Shown here piece by piece: positions 10,399 through 19,987 of a stretch of 64,000 nucleotides of DNA. The stretch's first letter is position 1. The number at the start of each line of letters is the position of its first letter. The notes beneath the pieces were generated by a model. It was not told the DNA's origin. It did not search any database and was given only the letters and a program-made list of their open reading frames with translations. The position numbers and the translations under genes are program-made. This stretch comes from Kangiella koreensis DSM 16069 (GTDB lineage: Bacteria; Pseudomonadota; Gammaproteobacteria; Enterobacterales; Kangiellaceae). The stretch covers positions 930,001-994,000 of the forward strand of contig NC_013166.1 of assembly GCF_000024085.1 (NCBI RefSeq), in the 5' to 3' direction.

Positions 10399-10707
10399 TT
10401 AGCGTTGCTCTGGCGGTACATCAGCAAGCTGCTCTATAAGCTTGGAATGGGCTTCCTTACTAACGGGAGAGTAAACCTCTCTGTTTCCTGCGGGCTGGTG
10501 CTGCAATGATACATTTTCTAAGTAAGCTGTTTTAGGGCGTATTGGTCGGGGAACAAATCCGCCACCACAATTAGGGCAGACATTTTCTAATATGTTTTCA
10601 ACGCAGTCTCGGCAGAAAGTGCACTCATAGGTGCAGATCATGGCGTCAGTTGAATCAGGCGGAAGAGACTTGCGGCAATTCTCACAGGTAGGTCTTAACT
10701 CCAGCAC
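10399..10707 (-). CDS. DUF1272 family zinc-binding protein
   Basis: A 102-residue protein whose first half carries eight cysteines in a metal-binding spacing: Cys8-Cys11, Cys25-Cys29, Cys32-Cys35 and Cys44-Cys47. The LELRPTCENC start and the CTFCRDC and CPNCGGGF pieces fit the DUF1272 family, small proteins of unknown function. The second half is polar and looks disordered. A good ribosome-binding site (AAGGAG) lies just before the ATG. It is downstream of the oligopeptidase gene on the same strand, separated by a palindrome that may be a terminator. No function can be assigned. Confidence 0.75.
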   Translation of the reverse strand: MLELRPTCENCRKSLPPDSTDAMICTYECTFCRDCVENILENVCPNCGGGFVPRPIRPKTAYLENVSLQHQPAGNREVYSPVSKEAHSKLIEQLADVPPEQR

Positions 10708-10726
10708 ATATTACTCCTTGTAAGGT

Positions 10727-10748
10727 AAGACCGGCAGGTGCCGGTCTT
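10727..10748 (-). terminator. Palindrome between oligopeptidase and DUF1272 genes, possible terminator
   Basis: A perfect 10-bp inverted repeat (AAGACCGGCA / TGCCGGTCTT) with a 2-base centre lies 9 bases after the oligopeptidase stop. Downstream on the minus strand there is only a broken T tract, so it may terminate weakly or just stabilise the 3' end. Confidence 0.5.
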
Positions 10749-10756
10749 GTATGTGT

Positions 10757-12952
10757 TTAATCATTAATCCCTAGCAAATCGAGGAAGAAAGCGTATTCCA
10801 TAGCTGTTTGCTCAAGACGCTTAAATCTCCCTGAAGCACCACCATGACCAGCCTCCATATTGGTGTGGAATAGCAGTTTATTATCATCCGTTTTGAAGTC
10901 ACGCAGTTTAGCGACCCACTTCATTGGCTCAAAATATTGAACCTGTGAATCATGCAATCCGGTGGTGACTAACATGTGAGGATAGTCTTGCGCTTTAACA
11001 TTGTCATAAGGTGAATATGACAACATATATTCATAGGAGTCCTTATTATTGGGGTTGCCCCATTCGTCATACTCATTAGTAGTTAATGGGATGGACTCGT
11101 CTAGCATGGTCGTCACTACATCGACAAAGGGCACATGAGCTGCAACGCCTGCGTACTTTTCTGGTGCCATATTAATGACAGCGCCCATCAATAAGCCACC
11201 TGCGCTGCCGCCTGCAATAAAGACTTTATCTTTGGCAGCATATTGTTGTTCAACCAAACCGTCAGTGACATCAATGAAGTCAGTGAATGTATTGATTTTA
11301 TTGAACATTTTTCCATCTTCATACCACTGGCGACCAAGCATCTGGCTGCCACGAATATGGGCAATCGCTACCACAAAACCACGATCAAGCAGTGATAACC
11401 AATTGGAACGGAAGTTCGCATCCATGGTTGCGCCATAGGAACCATAACCATATTGATAGAGCGGGTTGGTTCCATTCTTTTTAAACATATCTTTACGATA
11501 AACCAGAGACACAGGAACTTGTACACCGTCTCTGGCATCAATGAATAAACGCTCACTTTGATAGTCGTTGCTGTCGAAATCACCCAAGACTTTGTCTTGT
11601 TTAAGCAAAGTACTTTCTCCAGTGACCATATTAAAATCATAGATTGAGTCAGGAGTTGTTAGACTTGAGTAAGTATAACGCAACGTTTCGCTGTCAAAGT
11701 TTTTGTTAGTAGAAAAACGGGCTGCGTAGGCGGGGTCATCAAAGTTGACAGACTTAAAGCTGCCATCTTCAATATTCATGACACGAACGCTGGTTAAGCC
11801 GTTGCTCCGTTCGGTTAAAGCAATAAAATCATTGAAGGCTTTAACATCCGTGATTTGTGTGTTTTCTCGGTGTGGAATTACTTCTTCCCAAGCAGAAAAG
11901 TCATTATGTTTACTTTGATGCACTTTCATCAAACGAAAGTTTTTAGCTTCTTTATTGGTTTGTACATAAAAATATTCGCCTGATTTGTAGGTCGAGTATT
12001 CATGCCCTGTTTCTAAAGGGTAGAATTTTTTGAACTCACCGTCTGGCACGTTAGCATCAAGAATACTCTCGCCTTTGGTTTCAGTGCTGTAGTGCCCAAT
12101 CTTGATGAAGCTGCCATCTAATGATTTGGTCAGTCCGGTATAATATGTGGTATCAGTTTCTTCATATACTAAAACATCGGCTTCTTGATCTGTACCGAGT
12201 TTATGGCGGAAAACTTGATAGCCCAGTAATGTTTGCGGATCTCTGCGGATATAAAATATGGTTTCATTATCATTGGCCCAAACCGCTCCACCATCAGTCT
12301 CTTCAAGTGTGTCCGGCAATAGTTGGCCAGTAGAGAGGTCTTTAAAGCGAAGGGTGTAAACACGACGACCAATACTGTCATCGGAGTAGGCTAGTATAGC
12401 GTGATTCGGGCTCACCTCAGTGGATGCTACATTAAAGTAATCATGTCCTTGAGCTAGTTCATTCACATTAAGTAAAATTTCTTCATCTGCTTCAAGCGAA
12501 CCCTGTTTACGTGCATAAATAGGATATTCGCTGTCTTCCTGGAATCGAACATAGTAGAAATAGTCACCTAAACGATATGGAACTGTCGACTTATCTTTTT
12601 CAAGACGGCTCACCATTTCGTTGTAAAGCTTTTCCTGCAAGCTCTTGGTACCCGCCAGCATAGCTTCTTTATAATCATTTTCAGCTTCCAGATGAGCAAG
12701 TATCTCAGCATCTGTTCGGCTATCGTCACGCATCCAATAATAGTCATCAACACGGGTATCGTCATGAATGGTCATTTCATGAGGTACTTTCTTCGCTACT
12801 GGTGGCTTTAATGACTTGTCTTTTTGAGAGTCATTCATAGTGGTCTCAATAATTAAGGTCTGCTCTTCTTGAGAGGTCTCTTTGTCGCTGGTGGCAAAAT
12901 ATATGCCCACCCCAATTAAAGTAAGGCTAATTAATATAAGAAGATACTTCAT
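10757..12952 (-). CDS. ptrB: Oligopeptidase B (S9 prolyl oligopeptidase family), membrane-anchored or exported
   Basis: A 731-residue serine peptidase of the prolyl oligopeptidase family: an N-terminal beta-propeller (about 60-460) and a C-terminal alpha/beta hydrolase (about 480-731). The nucleophile motif is GGSAGGLLMG, the acid is in TGLHDSQVQYFEP and the histidine in EAGHGGASGR. Motifs such as YYWMRDDSR fit oligopeptidase B, which cuts peptides after Arg or Lys. It is longer than the roughly 690-residue cytoplasmic E. coli enzyme because of an N-terminal hydrophobic segment (residues 2-20) without a lipobox cysteine, so it is probably anchored or secreted to the periplasm. It stands in the place where pheA would be in the Pseudomonas order. 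Confidence 0.88.
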   Translation of the reverse strand: MKYLLILISLTLIGVGIYFATSDKETSQEEQTLIIETTMNDSQKDKSLKPPVAKKVPHEMTIHDDTRVDDYYWMRDDSRTDAEILAHLEAENDYKEAMLAGTKSLQEKLYNEMVSRLEKDKSTVPYRLGDYFYYVRFQEDSEYPIYARKQGSLEADEEILLNVNELAQGHDYFNVASTEVSPNHAILAYSDDSIGRRVYTLRFKDLSTGQLLPDTLEETDGGAVWANDNETIFYIRRDPQTLLGYQVFRHKLGTDQEADVLVYEETDTTYYTGLTKSLDGSFIKIGHYSTETKGESILDANVPDGEFKKFYPLETGHEYSTYKSGEYFYVQTNKEAKNFRLMKVHQSKHNDFSAWEEVIPHRENTQITDVKAFNDFIALTERSNGLTSVRVMNIEDGSFKSVNFDDPAYAARFSTNKNFDSETLRYTYSSLTTPDSIYDFNMVTGESTLLKQDKVLGDFDSNDYQSERLFIDARDGVQVPVSLVYRKDMFKKNGTNPLYQYGYGSYGATMDANFRSNWLSLLDRGFVVAIAHIRGSQMLGRQWYEDGKMFNKINTFTDFIDVTDGLVEQQYAAKDKVFIAGGSAGGLLMGAVINMAPEKYAGVAAHVPFVDVVTTMLDESIPLTTNEYDEWGNPNNKDSYEYMLSYSPYDNVKAQDYPHMLVTTGLHDSQVQYFEPMKWVAKLRDFKTDDNKLLFHTNMEAGHGGASGRFKRLEQTAMEYAFFLDLLGIND

Positions 12953-13171
12953 TTTAAGTCTTCCTTGTAACGGGTAATAAACGTTTTTTAGAGGAACTAA
13001 CTATATACCATTAAATTCACCAAAATCCAGCATAAGCTAATGTAGGTATGTTTTGAGGCTTAAGGGGTGAAATACTGGTGAGTTTGAAGGATAATGGCGG
13101 CCATTTCGAAGAATAGACATGAGCGCCGAAGGTTCGGGCCTAATGTAAAGTACAAGAAACTGGAGTAAGTT

Positions 13172-14272
13172 ATGAGTTGTGATTTTATCGCTTTGGCCAA
13201 TAAAGGGGTTCAGGAGTTGCACCCATACCAGCCGGGTAAGCCTATTTCTGAACTTGAAAGAGAGTTGGGTATTACCAATATCGTGAAGTTGGCTAGTAAC
13301 GAAAACCCAATCGGATTAAGCGGCAAAGCGAAAGCAGCCATGGAGAAAGAGTTTGCCGATTTGGCTCGCTACCCTGATGCCAATGGCTATTATTTGAAAG
13401 CCAAGTTGTCTGAGCGCCTGGGCGTAGGGATTAATCAAATTACACTCGGTAATGGCTCTAACGATGTGCTTGAACTGATTGCACGTGTATTTGTAGCGCC
13501 TGAGCACGAGGTAATTTACTCGCAACATGCGTTTGTTGTCTATCCGATTGTGACCCAGGCCATTGGCGCTAAGAAGGTGATTATTCCAGCAAAAGATTGG
13601 GGGCATGATCTCGAAGCGACAGCTGCGGCAATCACACCGAATACACGCATGATTTTCATCGCTAACCCCAATAACCCTACCGGCACCTGGGTTAATAAAA
13701 CTGACCTGAAAGCCTTTATGGACAAGGTTCCACAAGACGTGATCGTGGTCGTTGATGAAGCTTATTATGAGTATGTCGAAGATGCCGATTACCCGCAGAC
13801 AGTTCCTTGGATAAAAGAATATCCAAACTTGATTGTGACTCGTACTTTCTCTAAAGCTTATGGCTTAGCAGGCGCACGTGCAGGTTATGCCGTCGCTAAT
13901 GAAGAAATTACTGGCTTAATTAATCGTCCTCGCCAGCCTTTTAATATGAACTCGTTAGCGTTAGCAGCTGCAGTTGCTGTTCTTGATGATCACGAGTATC
14001 TGCAAAAAGCATTAGATGTTAATAAGTCTGGTATGCAGCAATTAATATCAGCGTTTGATGAGCTTGGCTACGACTATATCCCTTCAGTAACCAATTTTAT
14101 TACGGTTGATATGAAACAGGCAGCCGGACCTTTGTATCAGCAGATGCTAGAGCAGGGTGTTATTGTTCGTCCAGTGGGCAATTATGAAATGCCAAATCAC
14201 TTACGTATCAGTATTGGCCTTGAAGAGGAAAATGCTAAGTTTATTCGCGTCTTGCGCGAAATGACTAAGTAA
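13172..14272 (+). CDS. hisC: Histidinol-phosphate aminotransferase
   Basis: A 366-residue class I/II PLP aminotransferase. The start (MSCDFIALANKGVQELHPY) and KLASNENPIG match the HisC2 type found next to cmk in Pseudomonas; the PLP lysine lies in TRTFSKAYGLAGARAGYA and the phosphate-binding arginine region is near LRISIGLEEEN. It transaminates histidinol phosphate in histidine synthesis; HisC2-type enzymes can also act on aromatic amino acid precursors, which would fit a serC-(pheA)-hisC context. GGAG lies about 7 bases before the ATG. cmk begins 6 bases after the stop. Confidence 0.93.
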   Translation: MSCDFIALANKGVQELHPYQPGKPISELERELGITNIVKLASNENPIGLSGKAKAAMEKEFADLARYPDANGYYLKAKLSERLGVGINQITLGNGSNDVLELIARVFVAPEHEVIYSQHAFVVYPIVTQAIGAKKVIIPAKDWGHDLEATAAAITPNTRMIFIANPNNPTGTWVNKTDLKAFMDKVPQDVIVVVDEAYYEYVEDADYPQTVPWIKEYPNLIVTRTFSKAYGLAGARAGYAVANEEITGLINRPRQPFNMNSLALAAAVAVLDDHEYLQKALDVNKSGMQQLISAFDELGYDYIPSVTNFITVDMKQAAGPLYQQMLEQGVIVRPVGNYEMPNHLRISIGLEEENAKFIRVLREMTK

Positions 14273-14278
14273 TTATCT

Positions 14279-14965
14279 ATGAATGCAGACAATAAGCATG
14301 TGCCTGTCATTGCCGTTGATGGGCCAAGTGGTTCTGGAAAGGGCACTATTAGTCAAATTCTTGCAACAAAACTTGGCTACCATCTGCTGGATAGTGGCGC
14401 ACTGTACCGTTTAACGGCTCTGTCAGTGATTGAGCAATCAATTAATCCTGAAGATAAAAAAGCTGTGGCTGAGGCTGCTTTGAATTTGGATGTTGTGTTT
14501 GAGCCGCAACCTGATGGCGAGCAAAAAGTTTTATTGGATGGAGAAGACGTTGGCGTCAAGCTACGATTGGATGAAACCAGTGCTATGGCCTCTAAGATTG
14601 CGGCAATACCAGAGCTCAGAGAAGCTTTGTTGACTCGTCAGCGGCAGTTTAGACAGGAACCCGGACTGGTGGCTGATGGAAGAGACATGGGAACGGTGGT
14701 TTTTACAGACGCCGACTTTAAGATTTTCTTGACCGCAAGCCCCGAAATACGGGCTGAAAGACGCTATAAACAGTTGATCGAAAAGGGCGTAGATGCTAAC
14801 ATTTCGCACCTTTTAAAAAGCATCATCGATAGAGATGAGCGTGATCGCACTCGAACTGTGGCTCCATTGGTGCCAGCAGAGGGTGCTTTTGTTATTGATA
14901 GCTCACAATTATCTATTGATGAAGTGGTTCAGCAAATCCTTGATTTTATGGGGTTTTCTGAATAA
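14279..14965 (+). CDS. cmk: Cytidylate kinase
   Basis: A 228-residue nucleoside monophosphate kinase that phosphorylates CMP and dCMP. The P-loop is DGPSGSGKGTISQ, followed by the LLDSGALYR substrate motif and VADGRDMGTVVF. It is the last gene of the hisC-cmk pair and sits just upstream of rpsA, the order kept across gammaproteobacteria. Confidence 0.97.
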   Translation: MNADNKHVPVIAVDGPSGSGKGTISQILATKLGYHLLDSGALYRLTALSVIEQSINPEDKKAVAEAALNLDVVFEPQPDGEQKVLLDGEDVGVKLRLDETSAMASKIAAIPELREALLTRQRQFRQEPGLVADGRDMGTVVFTDADFKIFLTASPEIRAERRYKQLIEKGVDANISHLLKSIIDRDERDRTRTVAPLVPAEGAFVIDSSQLSIDEVVQQILDFMGFSE

Positions 14966-15109
14966 TTTTTTATGCTGGCTCGCACGGATGAATGAGTTAG
15001 CTTAACTAACTGACCCGTCACTATAGGACCATAGTGTGGTGATTTAAACAAGCCTTTGTTCAGTTTTCCGATACTCGGTTTTCTGGCAAAGATTATCAGG
15101 TACTAACGA
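14966..15109 (+). promoter_or_regulatory. rpsA leader, structured and without a clear Shine-Dalgarno
   Basis: The 144-base gap before rpsA contains two small hairpins: GTTAG/CTAAC at 14996-15010 and CACTAT/ATAGTG at 15019-15036. The bases just before the ATG hold no proper Shine-Dalgarno. This matches the known E. coli situation, where the rpsA leader folds into hairpins, lacks a strong Shine-Dalgarno and is bound by free S1 for autogenous repression. Regulation here is inferred from that precedent. Confidence 0.5.
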
Positions 15110-16777
15110 ATGAGCGAAAATTTCGCACAACTTTTTGAAGAAAGTTTAGCAAACGTAGAAATGCGTCCAGGTGCAATCATCACTGGTGTGGTGGTTGATA
15201 TTGATAACGAAGTGGTTGTTGTAAACGCTGGTTTGAAATCAGAAGGTGTTATCCCACGTAATCAGTTCTTAAGTGATTCGGGTGAGCTTGAAGTTTCTGT
15301 TGGCGATGAAGTACAAGTTGCTTTGGACGCGGTTGAAGATGGTTTTGGTGAAACACGCCTATCACGTGAGCGCGCCAAGCGTTTTGCGGCTTGGGGTGTT
15401 TTGGAAGCTGCCCATGAAGCGAATGAAACTGTTAAAGGTGTCATCACTGGTAAAGTTAAAGGTGGTTTCACAGTTGACGTTCAATCGATTCGTGCGTTCT
15501 TACCAGGTTCATTGGTAGACGTTCGTCCAGTACGTGATACAACTCACCTTGAAAGCATTGAGCTTGAATTTAAAGTTATCAAGCTTGATCAAAAACGTAA
15601 CAACGTAGTGGTTTCTCGTCGTGCTGTTATCGAGTCTGAAAACAGTGCTGAGCGTGAAGAGCTTCTTGAGAACTTGGAAGAAGGTTCAGAGCTTAAAGGT
15701 ATCGTTAAGAACCTTACTGATTACGGTGCGTTTGTTGACTTGGGTGGTATTGATGGCTTGCTACATATCACCGACATGGCTTGGAAACGCATTAAGCACC
15801 CAAGTGAAGTGGTACAAGTTGGTGACGAAATCGACGTTAAAGTTCTTAAATTTGACCGCGAGCGTAACCGTGTATCACTAGGTATCAAGCAGTTGGGTTC
15901 AGATCCATGGGTTGATATCAACGATCGTTACCCAGAAGGCGCACGTCTACAAGGTCGCGTAACTAACCTTACCGACTACGGTTGTTTCGTTGAAATCGAA
16001 GACGGTGTCGAAGGTTTGGTTCACGTATCTGAAATGGACTGGACTAACAAAAACATCCACCCATCTAAAGTGGTTAACTTGGGTGATGAAGTTGAAGTTA
16101 TGGTTCTTGATATCGATGAAGAGCGTCGTCGTATATCACTAGGTATTAAGCAATGCGTACCAAATCCTTGGAACGAATTTGCTGCAACTCATAACAAAGG
16201 TGACAAAGTTTCAGGTAGCATCAAGTCTATTACTGACTTTGGTATTTTCATCGGTCTTGACGGTGGTATCGATGGTTTAGTTCACTTGTCTGACATTTCT
16301 TGGACTGTTGCTGGTGAAGAAGCTGTTCGTGACTACAAGAAAGGTGACGAAGTTGAAGCTGTTGTTCTAGCTGTTGATGCTGAGCGTGAGCGTATTTCTC
16401 TTGGTATCAAGCAAGTTGATTCAGACCCATTAGCTGAATACTTGTCAGAGCATCCAAAAGGTACACTTGTTAAAGGTAAGGTTAAAGAAGTTGATGCGAA
16501 AGGTGCATTGATTGAATTAGCTGACAACATTGACGGTTATGTACGCGCATCAGACATCAGCACAGACCGTGTTGAAGATGCAACTAAACACCTAAGCGTT
16601 GGTGACGAAATCGAAGCCAAGTTTATGGGCGTAGATAAGAAAAACCGCAACTTGAACCTTTCTATTAAGGCAAAAGATGCTGCTGAAGAAGCTGCTGCAA
16701 TTAAAGAATTCAGCAATGATGCTTCTGCTCCGGCAACTCTAGGTGATTTGTTGAAAGAGCAATTAGGCGACGAATAA
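15110..16777 (+). CDS. rpsA: 30S ribosomal protein S1
   Basis: A 555-residue protein, the usual length for the six-domain S1. Repeated S1/OB-fold motifs are obvious (for example [60 protein letters not shown]), each followed by [12 protein letters not shown] ends; domains 1 and 2 bind the ribosome and 3-6 bind mRNA. Codon usage looks biased to highly expressed forms. It is followed by a strong terminator, so ihfB has its own promoter or depends on read-through. Confidence 0.98.
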   Translation: MSENFAQLFEESLANVEMRPGAIITGVVVDIDNEVVVVNAGLKSEGVIPRNQFLSDSGELEVSVGDEVQVALDAVEDGFGETRLSRERAKRFAAWGVLEAAHEANETVKGVITGKVKGGFTVDVQSIRAFLPGSLVDVRPVRDTTHLESIELEFKVIKLDQKRNNVVVSRRAVIESENSAEREELLENLEEGSELKGIVKNLTDYGAFVDLGGIDGLLHITDMAWKRIKHPSEVVQVGDEIDVKVLKFDRERNRVSLGIKQLGSDPWVDINDRYPEGARLQGRVTNLTDYGCFVEIEDGVEGLVHVSEMDWTNKNIHPSKVVNLGDEVEVMVLDIDEERRRISLGIKQCVPNPWNEFAATHNKGDKVSGSIKSITDFGIFIGLDGGIDGLVHLSDISWTVAGEEAVRDYKKGDEVEAVVLAVDAERERISLGIKQVDSDPLAEYLSEHPKGTLVKGKVKEVDAKGALIELADNIDGYVRASDISTDRVEDATKHLSVGDEIEAKFMGVDKKNRNLNLSIKAKDAAEEAAAIKEFSNDASAPATLGDLLKEQLGDE

Positions 16778-16814
16778 TCGCTAGTTGATTGCTTTTAGCA
16801 TCATGATCCAAATC

Positions 16815-16842
16815 AAGCCCGACCTTAGTCGGGCTTTTTTTT
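16815..16842 (+). terminator. Intrinsic terminator after rpsA
   Basis: A 9-bp perfect stem (AAGCCCGAC / GTCGGGCTT) with a CTTA loop running into a tract of eight T. Confidence 0.95.
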
Positions 16843-16951
16843 GCTTAGAAAAAGTGTAAAAAAGATCATATAATTAAAACAGTTAGGTGCATTTTCCGGC
16901 AAAATCCACCATACTGTAGGCATAAGGTAGAACGACGTAAGGATAATGACC

Positions 16952-17254
16952 ATGACTAAATCGCAATTGATAGAGCGCTTAGTGGACAAAAATCCACAGC
17001 TATCAGTACGTGATGTCGAACTGGTAGTGAAATCCATGATTGATCAAATGTCGGAATCTCTGTCTGACGGAGACCGCATTGAAATCCGTGGTTTTGGTAG
17101 CTTTTCGCTTCACTACCGTGCGCCACGCGTAGGCCGTAACCCAAAAACAGGTGAGTCGGTTAAGCTAGACGGCAAATATGTCCCCCATTTTAAGCCAGGC
17201 AAAGAGTTGCGTGAGCGAGTGAATGACGGCCAGGATAAACCAATCAAACCATAA
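16952..17254 (+). CDS. ihfB: Integration host factor subunit beta
   Basis: A 100-residue HU/IHF-family DNA-bending protein. The [10 protein letters not shown] start, the [13 protein letters not shown] arm base and the [10 protein letters not shown] beta-arm tip with the intercalating proline are typical of IhfB. I chose the second of two in-frame ATGs (16952 rather than 16946) because the AAGGA site at 16939-16943 is only 2 bases from the first but 8 from the second, and because family members begin MTKS. The cmk-rpsA-ihfB order is classical. Confidence 0.96.
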   Translation: MTKSQLIERLVDKNPQLSVRDVELVVKSMIDQMSESLSDGDRIEIRGFGSFSLHYRAPRVGRNPKTGESVKLDGKYVPHFKPGKELRERVNDGQDKPIKP

Positions 17255-17296
17255 CACCCTCTGAAATAATTATTTCTGACCAGAACGGAGAATACC

Positions 17297-17590
17297 TTGC
17301 GACAACTCTTCGCGATAATACTCTTCATTGCTTTACTGATTCTCAGTACTGTATTTGCCTTGAATAATAATCAGCCAATTGTGGTTGATTACTTGTTTGC
17401 TGAGTCTGAGTTAGCCCTTTCAACATTGATTTTCTGGGTTGCCTTAATTGGCTTGGTCCTGGGCGTTTTAGCGATGACAGTCGTAGTACTTAAGTTGCGC
17501 GTACAGCTCAAGCGTAGCCGAAATCGTCTCAGAAAAGCCGAATTAGAGTTAAATAATTTGAGGACTGCGCCGGTCAAGGATACGGTTTAG
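17297..17590 (+). CDS. lapA: Lipopolysaccharide assembly protein A (DUF1049)
   Basis: A 97-residue inner-membrane protein with two transmembrane helices (about 3-21 and 40-62) and a basic coiled C-terminus. It starts at TTG, with GGAG 6 bases upstream. LapA works with LapB to control FtsH-dependent turnover of LpxC and so lipopolysaccharide synthesis. The gene is 1 base from lapB, and together with pyrF downstream keeps the well known lapA-lapB-pyrF arrangement. Confidence 0.93.
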   Translation: MRQLFAIILFIALLILSTVFALNNNQPIVVDYLFAESELALSTLIFWVALIGLVLGVLAMTVVVLKLRVQLKRSRNRLRKAELELNNLRTAPVKDTV

Positions 17591-17591
17591 C

Positions 17592-18767
17592 ATGAACGAA
17601 TGGTTCTTATATGGGGTGTTGGCGCTACTACCCATCGCCGCATATTCTGGCTATCGCCTTGGCCGAAAGCAAAGAAAAGACTCTAAAAGCTCCGGCTCCG
17701 GTCTTTCCAGCAACTATATCAAGGGCCTTAACTACTTACTTAATGAGCAGCCCGATAAGGCCGTAGACACCTTTATTGACCTGTTAACGGTTGATACTGA
17801 TACCGTTGAAACCCATTTAGCTCTGGGTAATCTATTCCGCAAACGTGGTGAGGTCGATCGTGCCATAAGGCTGCACCAAAACCTCATTGCTCGCCCACAG
17901 CTATCATCCGATGATCGTAATACTGCTCTTTACCAGCTTGGCCTGGATTATAATGCTGTAGGTATGTATGACCGAGCTGTCAGCCTGTTCACAGAGCTTT
18001 TGGAAGACCCTGAGCATAAATCCGAGTCTTTGCACCAGTTGCTGAATATTTACCAGTTAACCAAAGATTGGGATCAGGCGGCAAAAGTTGCCGAGCAACT
18101 TCAATCCAGTATGGGTGAAGAGCAGTCCAAACCATTGGCCCACTTTTACTGTGAACTAGCTGATCAAAAGCGCTCCGAAGGCGATATTAAAGCTGCATTG
18201 GCTAATCTAAAAAAAGGACTTTCCATTAACCCAGATTCTGTTCGGGCGAGTATTTTGCAGGGTGATATTTATCTTCAGCAAAAAAGCTTCAAACAGGCGA
18301 TTAAGTCCTATCAGAGAATTCTTAAACAAGACATAGCGTTTTTACCTGAGGCACTGCCAAAAATTGCCGAAGCTTATAATGAGCAGCATGACCCAAAAGG
18401 CTATAAGCATTTCCTTAATGAAAGTTTAGAGCAGAATGCAGGGGTTTCGGTACTAATAGAACTTTCTAAGCTCATTCAAAAAGAGAAGGATGACAAAGCG
18501 GCAGCTTTCTTAATTGGCCATTATTTACAAGAAAAACCATCTTTGAAGGGGCTCCACCGGCTGATAGCTCTGCATATTGAGCACGCGCAGGACTCAGCTA
18601 AACCGAGTTTGCAGTTGCTCGATGATATTGTTAAGAAGCTGCTGCTCAGAAAACCGCGTTATGAATGTCAGAATTGTGGTTTCCAGACAAAAGCTATTTA
18701 CTGGCAATGCCCGAGTTGTAAGGAGTGGAGTTCCGTTAAACCCATAAAAGGTATAGAAGGCGAGTAA
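17592..18767 (+). CDS. lapB: Lipopolysaccharide assembly protein B (YciM)
   Basis: A 391-residue protein, almost the same length as the E. coli protein. An N-terminal membrane anchor (residues about 3-19) is followed by about nine TPR-like repeats (about 45-340) and a C-terminal rubredoxin-like metal knuckle with two CxxC pairs (ECQNC and QCPSC). It recruits FtsH to LpxC at the inner membrane and so limits lipopolysaccharide production. TPRs, anchor and metal knuckle are all intact. Confidence 0.95.
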   Translation: MNEWFLYGVLALLPIAAYSGYRLGRKQRKDSKSSGSGLSSNYIKGLNYLLNEQPDKAVDTFIDLLTVDTDTVETHLALGNLFRKRGEVDRAIRLHQNLIARPQLSSDDRNTALYQLGLDYNAVGMYDRAVSLFTELLEDPEHKSESLHQLLNIYQLTKDWDQAAKVAEQLQSSMGEEQSKPLAHFYCELADQKRSEGDIKAALANLKKGLSINPDSVRASILQGDIYLQQKSFKQAIKSYQRILKQDIAFLPEALPKIAEAYNEQHDPKGYKHFLNESLEQNAGVSVLIELSKLIQKEKDDKAAAFLIGHYLQEKPSLKGLHRLIALHIEHAQDSAKPSLQLLDDIVKKLLLRKPRYECQNCGFQTKAIYWQCPSCKEWSSVKPIKGIEGE

Positions 18768-18771
18768 GAGT

Positions 18772-19467
18772 ATGTCAGATCCCAAAATTCTGGTTGCACT
18801 GGATTATGATAATCAGGCACAAGCACTGGAACTTGTAGATAAATTAAAGCCGGAACTATGTGGCTTAAAAGTAGGCAAGGAAATGTTCACTCTGTTTGGC
18901 CCTGAGTTTGTAAAGGTGCTAGTCAGTAAAGGTTTCAAAGTCTTCCTGGATCTTAAATTCCATGATATTCCGAATACGGTGGCAAAAGCGTGCAAAGCGG
19001 CTGCCGAGCTTGGTGTCTGGATGGTCAATGTCCATGCTTCGGGTGGCAGCAAGATGATGCATGCAGCCCGTCAGGCTATTGAAGAGTGTGATAATCGCCC
19101 GCTATTGATTGCAGTTACTTTGCTTACTAGCATGGACGAGGTCGCTTATAGTGAGATTGGCTTCAAACGCGATTTACCAGAGCAGGTTGAACATTTAGCC
19201 AGCATATCGAAATCAGCCGGTTTAGATGGTGTTGTCTGCTCTGCCTGGGAAGCTAAAAGACTAAAAGAGCAATTGGGTCAGGACTTTAAGCTGGTCACTC
19301 CCGGAATTCGCCCCCCTGGCAGTGATATAGGTGACCAAAGTCGCATCATGACCCCCGAACAAGCTGTTGTGGCGGGTTCTGACTACCTTGTTATAGGTAG
19401 GCCTATTACAAAGGCAAGCGATCCACTAAAGGCCCTGTACGACATTTCTGAAAGCATTGTGAGCTAG
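18772..19467 (+). CDS. pyrF: Orotidine 5'-phosphate decarboxylase
   Basis: A 231-residue TIM-barrel enzyme for the last step of UMP synthesis. The catalytic Lys/Asp array is in [13 protein letters not shown], and the phosphate-binding end is [11 protein letters not shown] and YLVIGRPIT. It starts 4 bases after lapB, so it is expressed from the lapAB transcript. The gap to the next gene carries an unusual RNA structure described separately. Confidence 0.97.
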   Translation: MSDPKILVALDYDNQAQALELVDKLKPELCGLKVGKEMFTLFGPEFVKVLVSKGFKVFLDLKFHDIPNTVAKACKAAAELGVWMVNVHASGGSKMMHAARQAIEECDNRPLLIAVTLLTSMDEVAYSEIGFKRDLPEQVEHLASISKSAGLDGVVCSAWEAKRLKEQLGQDFKLVTPGIRPPGSDIGDQSRIMTPEQAVVAGSDYLVIGRPITKASDPLKALYDISESIVS

Positions 19468-19487
19468 TTGTAAATAGTACCTCCTGA

Positions 19488-19549
19488 GATTATTCTCCTT
19501 TCTGTCGCACGATGACGACAAAAAGGATATTAAAAACAAGGAGATAATC
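19488..19549 (+). promoter_or_regulatory. Possible two-state RNA leader covering the ribosome-binding site of the comEA-like gene
   Basis: The bases 19488-19500 (GATTATTCTCCTT) are complementary to 19538-19549 (AAGGAGATAATC), which is the Shine-Dalgarno and the bases up to the ATG; all 12 pair, with one bulged T. The same CCTT (19497-19500) can instead pair locally: 19497-19507 with 19516-19526 (CCTTT and TGTCG against CGACA and AAAGG, one mismatch, 8-base loop). The two folds exclude each other, one hiding and one freeing the ribosome-binding site. Pairing is read directly; switching is inference. Confidence 0.45.
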
Positions 19550-19864
19550 ATGAAAAAACTAGCTTTAATCCTATCATTAGTAATCGCTGCAAATACTCAA
19601 GTTTTGGCCGCCAAGGAACGAGGTGGCTTAGCTGCTGCAGGTAGCCAGGGAGCGGCACAAGAAGTTTCTAGCACCGTTAATATCAATTCAGCAGATGCAA
19701 AAGAGCTGTCTAGAGTGTTGGTTGGAGTGGGTGCTAAGAAAGCAGAGGCTATTATTGAATACCGACAAAAATTTGGTCCATTTAAATCAGCTAATGAATT
19801 AACTGCTGTAAAAGGGATTGGTCAGAAAACTGTCGATAAAAACAAAAGCAAGATTAAGCTGTAG
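19550..19864 (+). CDS. Exported ComEA-like helix-hairpin-helix protein
   Basis: A 104-residue protein with a signal peptide (about 1-20, ending VLAA) and a C-terminal pair of helix-hairpin-helix motifs (VNINSADAKELSRVLVGVG and FKSANELTAVKGIGQKTVD). This is the YbaV/ComEA type, small periplasmic DNA-binding proteins; ComEA proper receives incoming DNA in natural transformation, but many short versions have no proven role. Its Shine-Dalgarno AAGGAG is excellent but lies inside a predicted hairpin. A strong terminator follows. Confidence 0.85.
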   Translation: MKKLALILSLVIAANTQVLAAKERGGLAAAGSQGAAQEVSSTVNINSADAKELSRVLVGVGAKKAEAIIEYRQKFGPFKSANELTAVKGIGQKTVDKNKSKIKL

Positions 19865-19885
19865 CAGCCGACGATTAGTCCATCT

Positions 19886-19913
19886 AAAGCCCAAAGTCTC
19901 TTTGGGCTTTTTT
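19886..19913 (+). terminator. Intrinsic terminator after the comEA-like gene
   Basis: An 11-bp perfect stem (AAAGCCCAAAG / CTTTGGGCTTT) with a TCT loop and a following T tract. Confidence 0.92.
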
Positions 19914-19987
19914 GTATCAAACTCACTTGTTAAGTAGCTGGGCGTAAATTCAGGGCAAGCTCGGGTGTAACCCAGAGAATAATTGCA

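Noticed and set aside
13316..13735. 139-codon frame opposite hisC
   Set aside because: Antisense shadow of a conserved gene with no domain.
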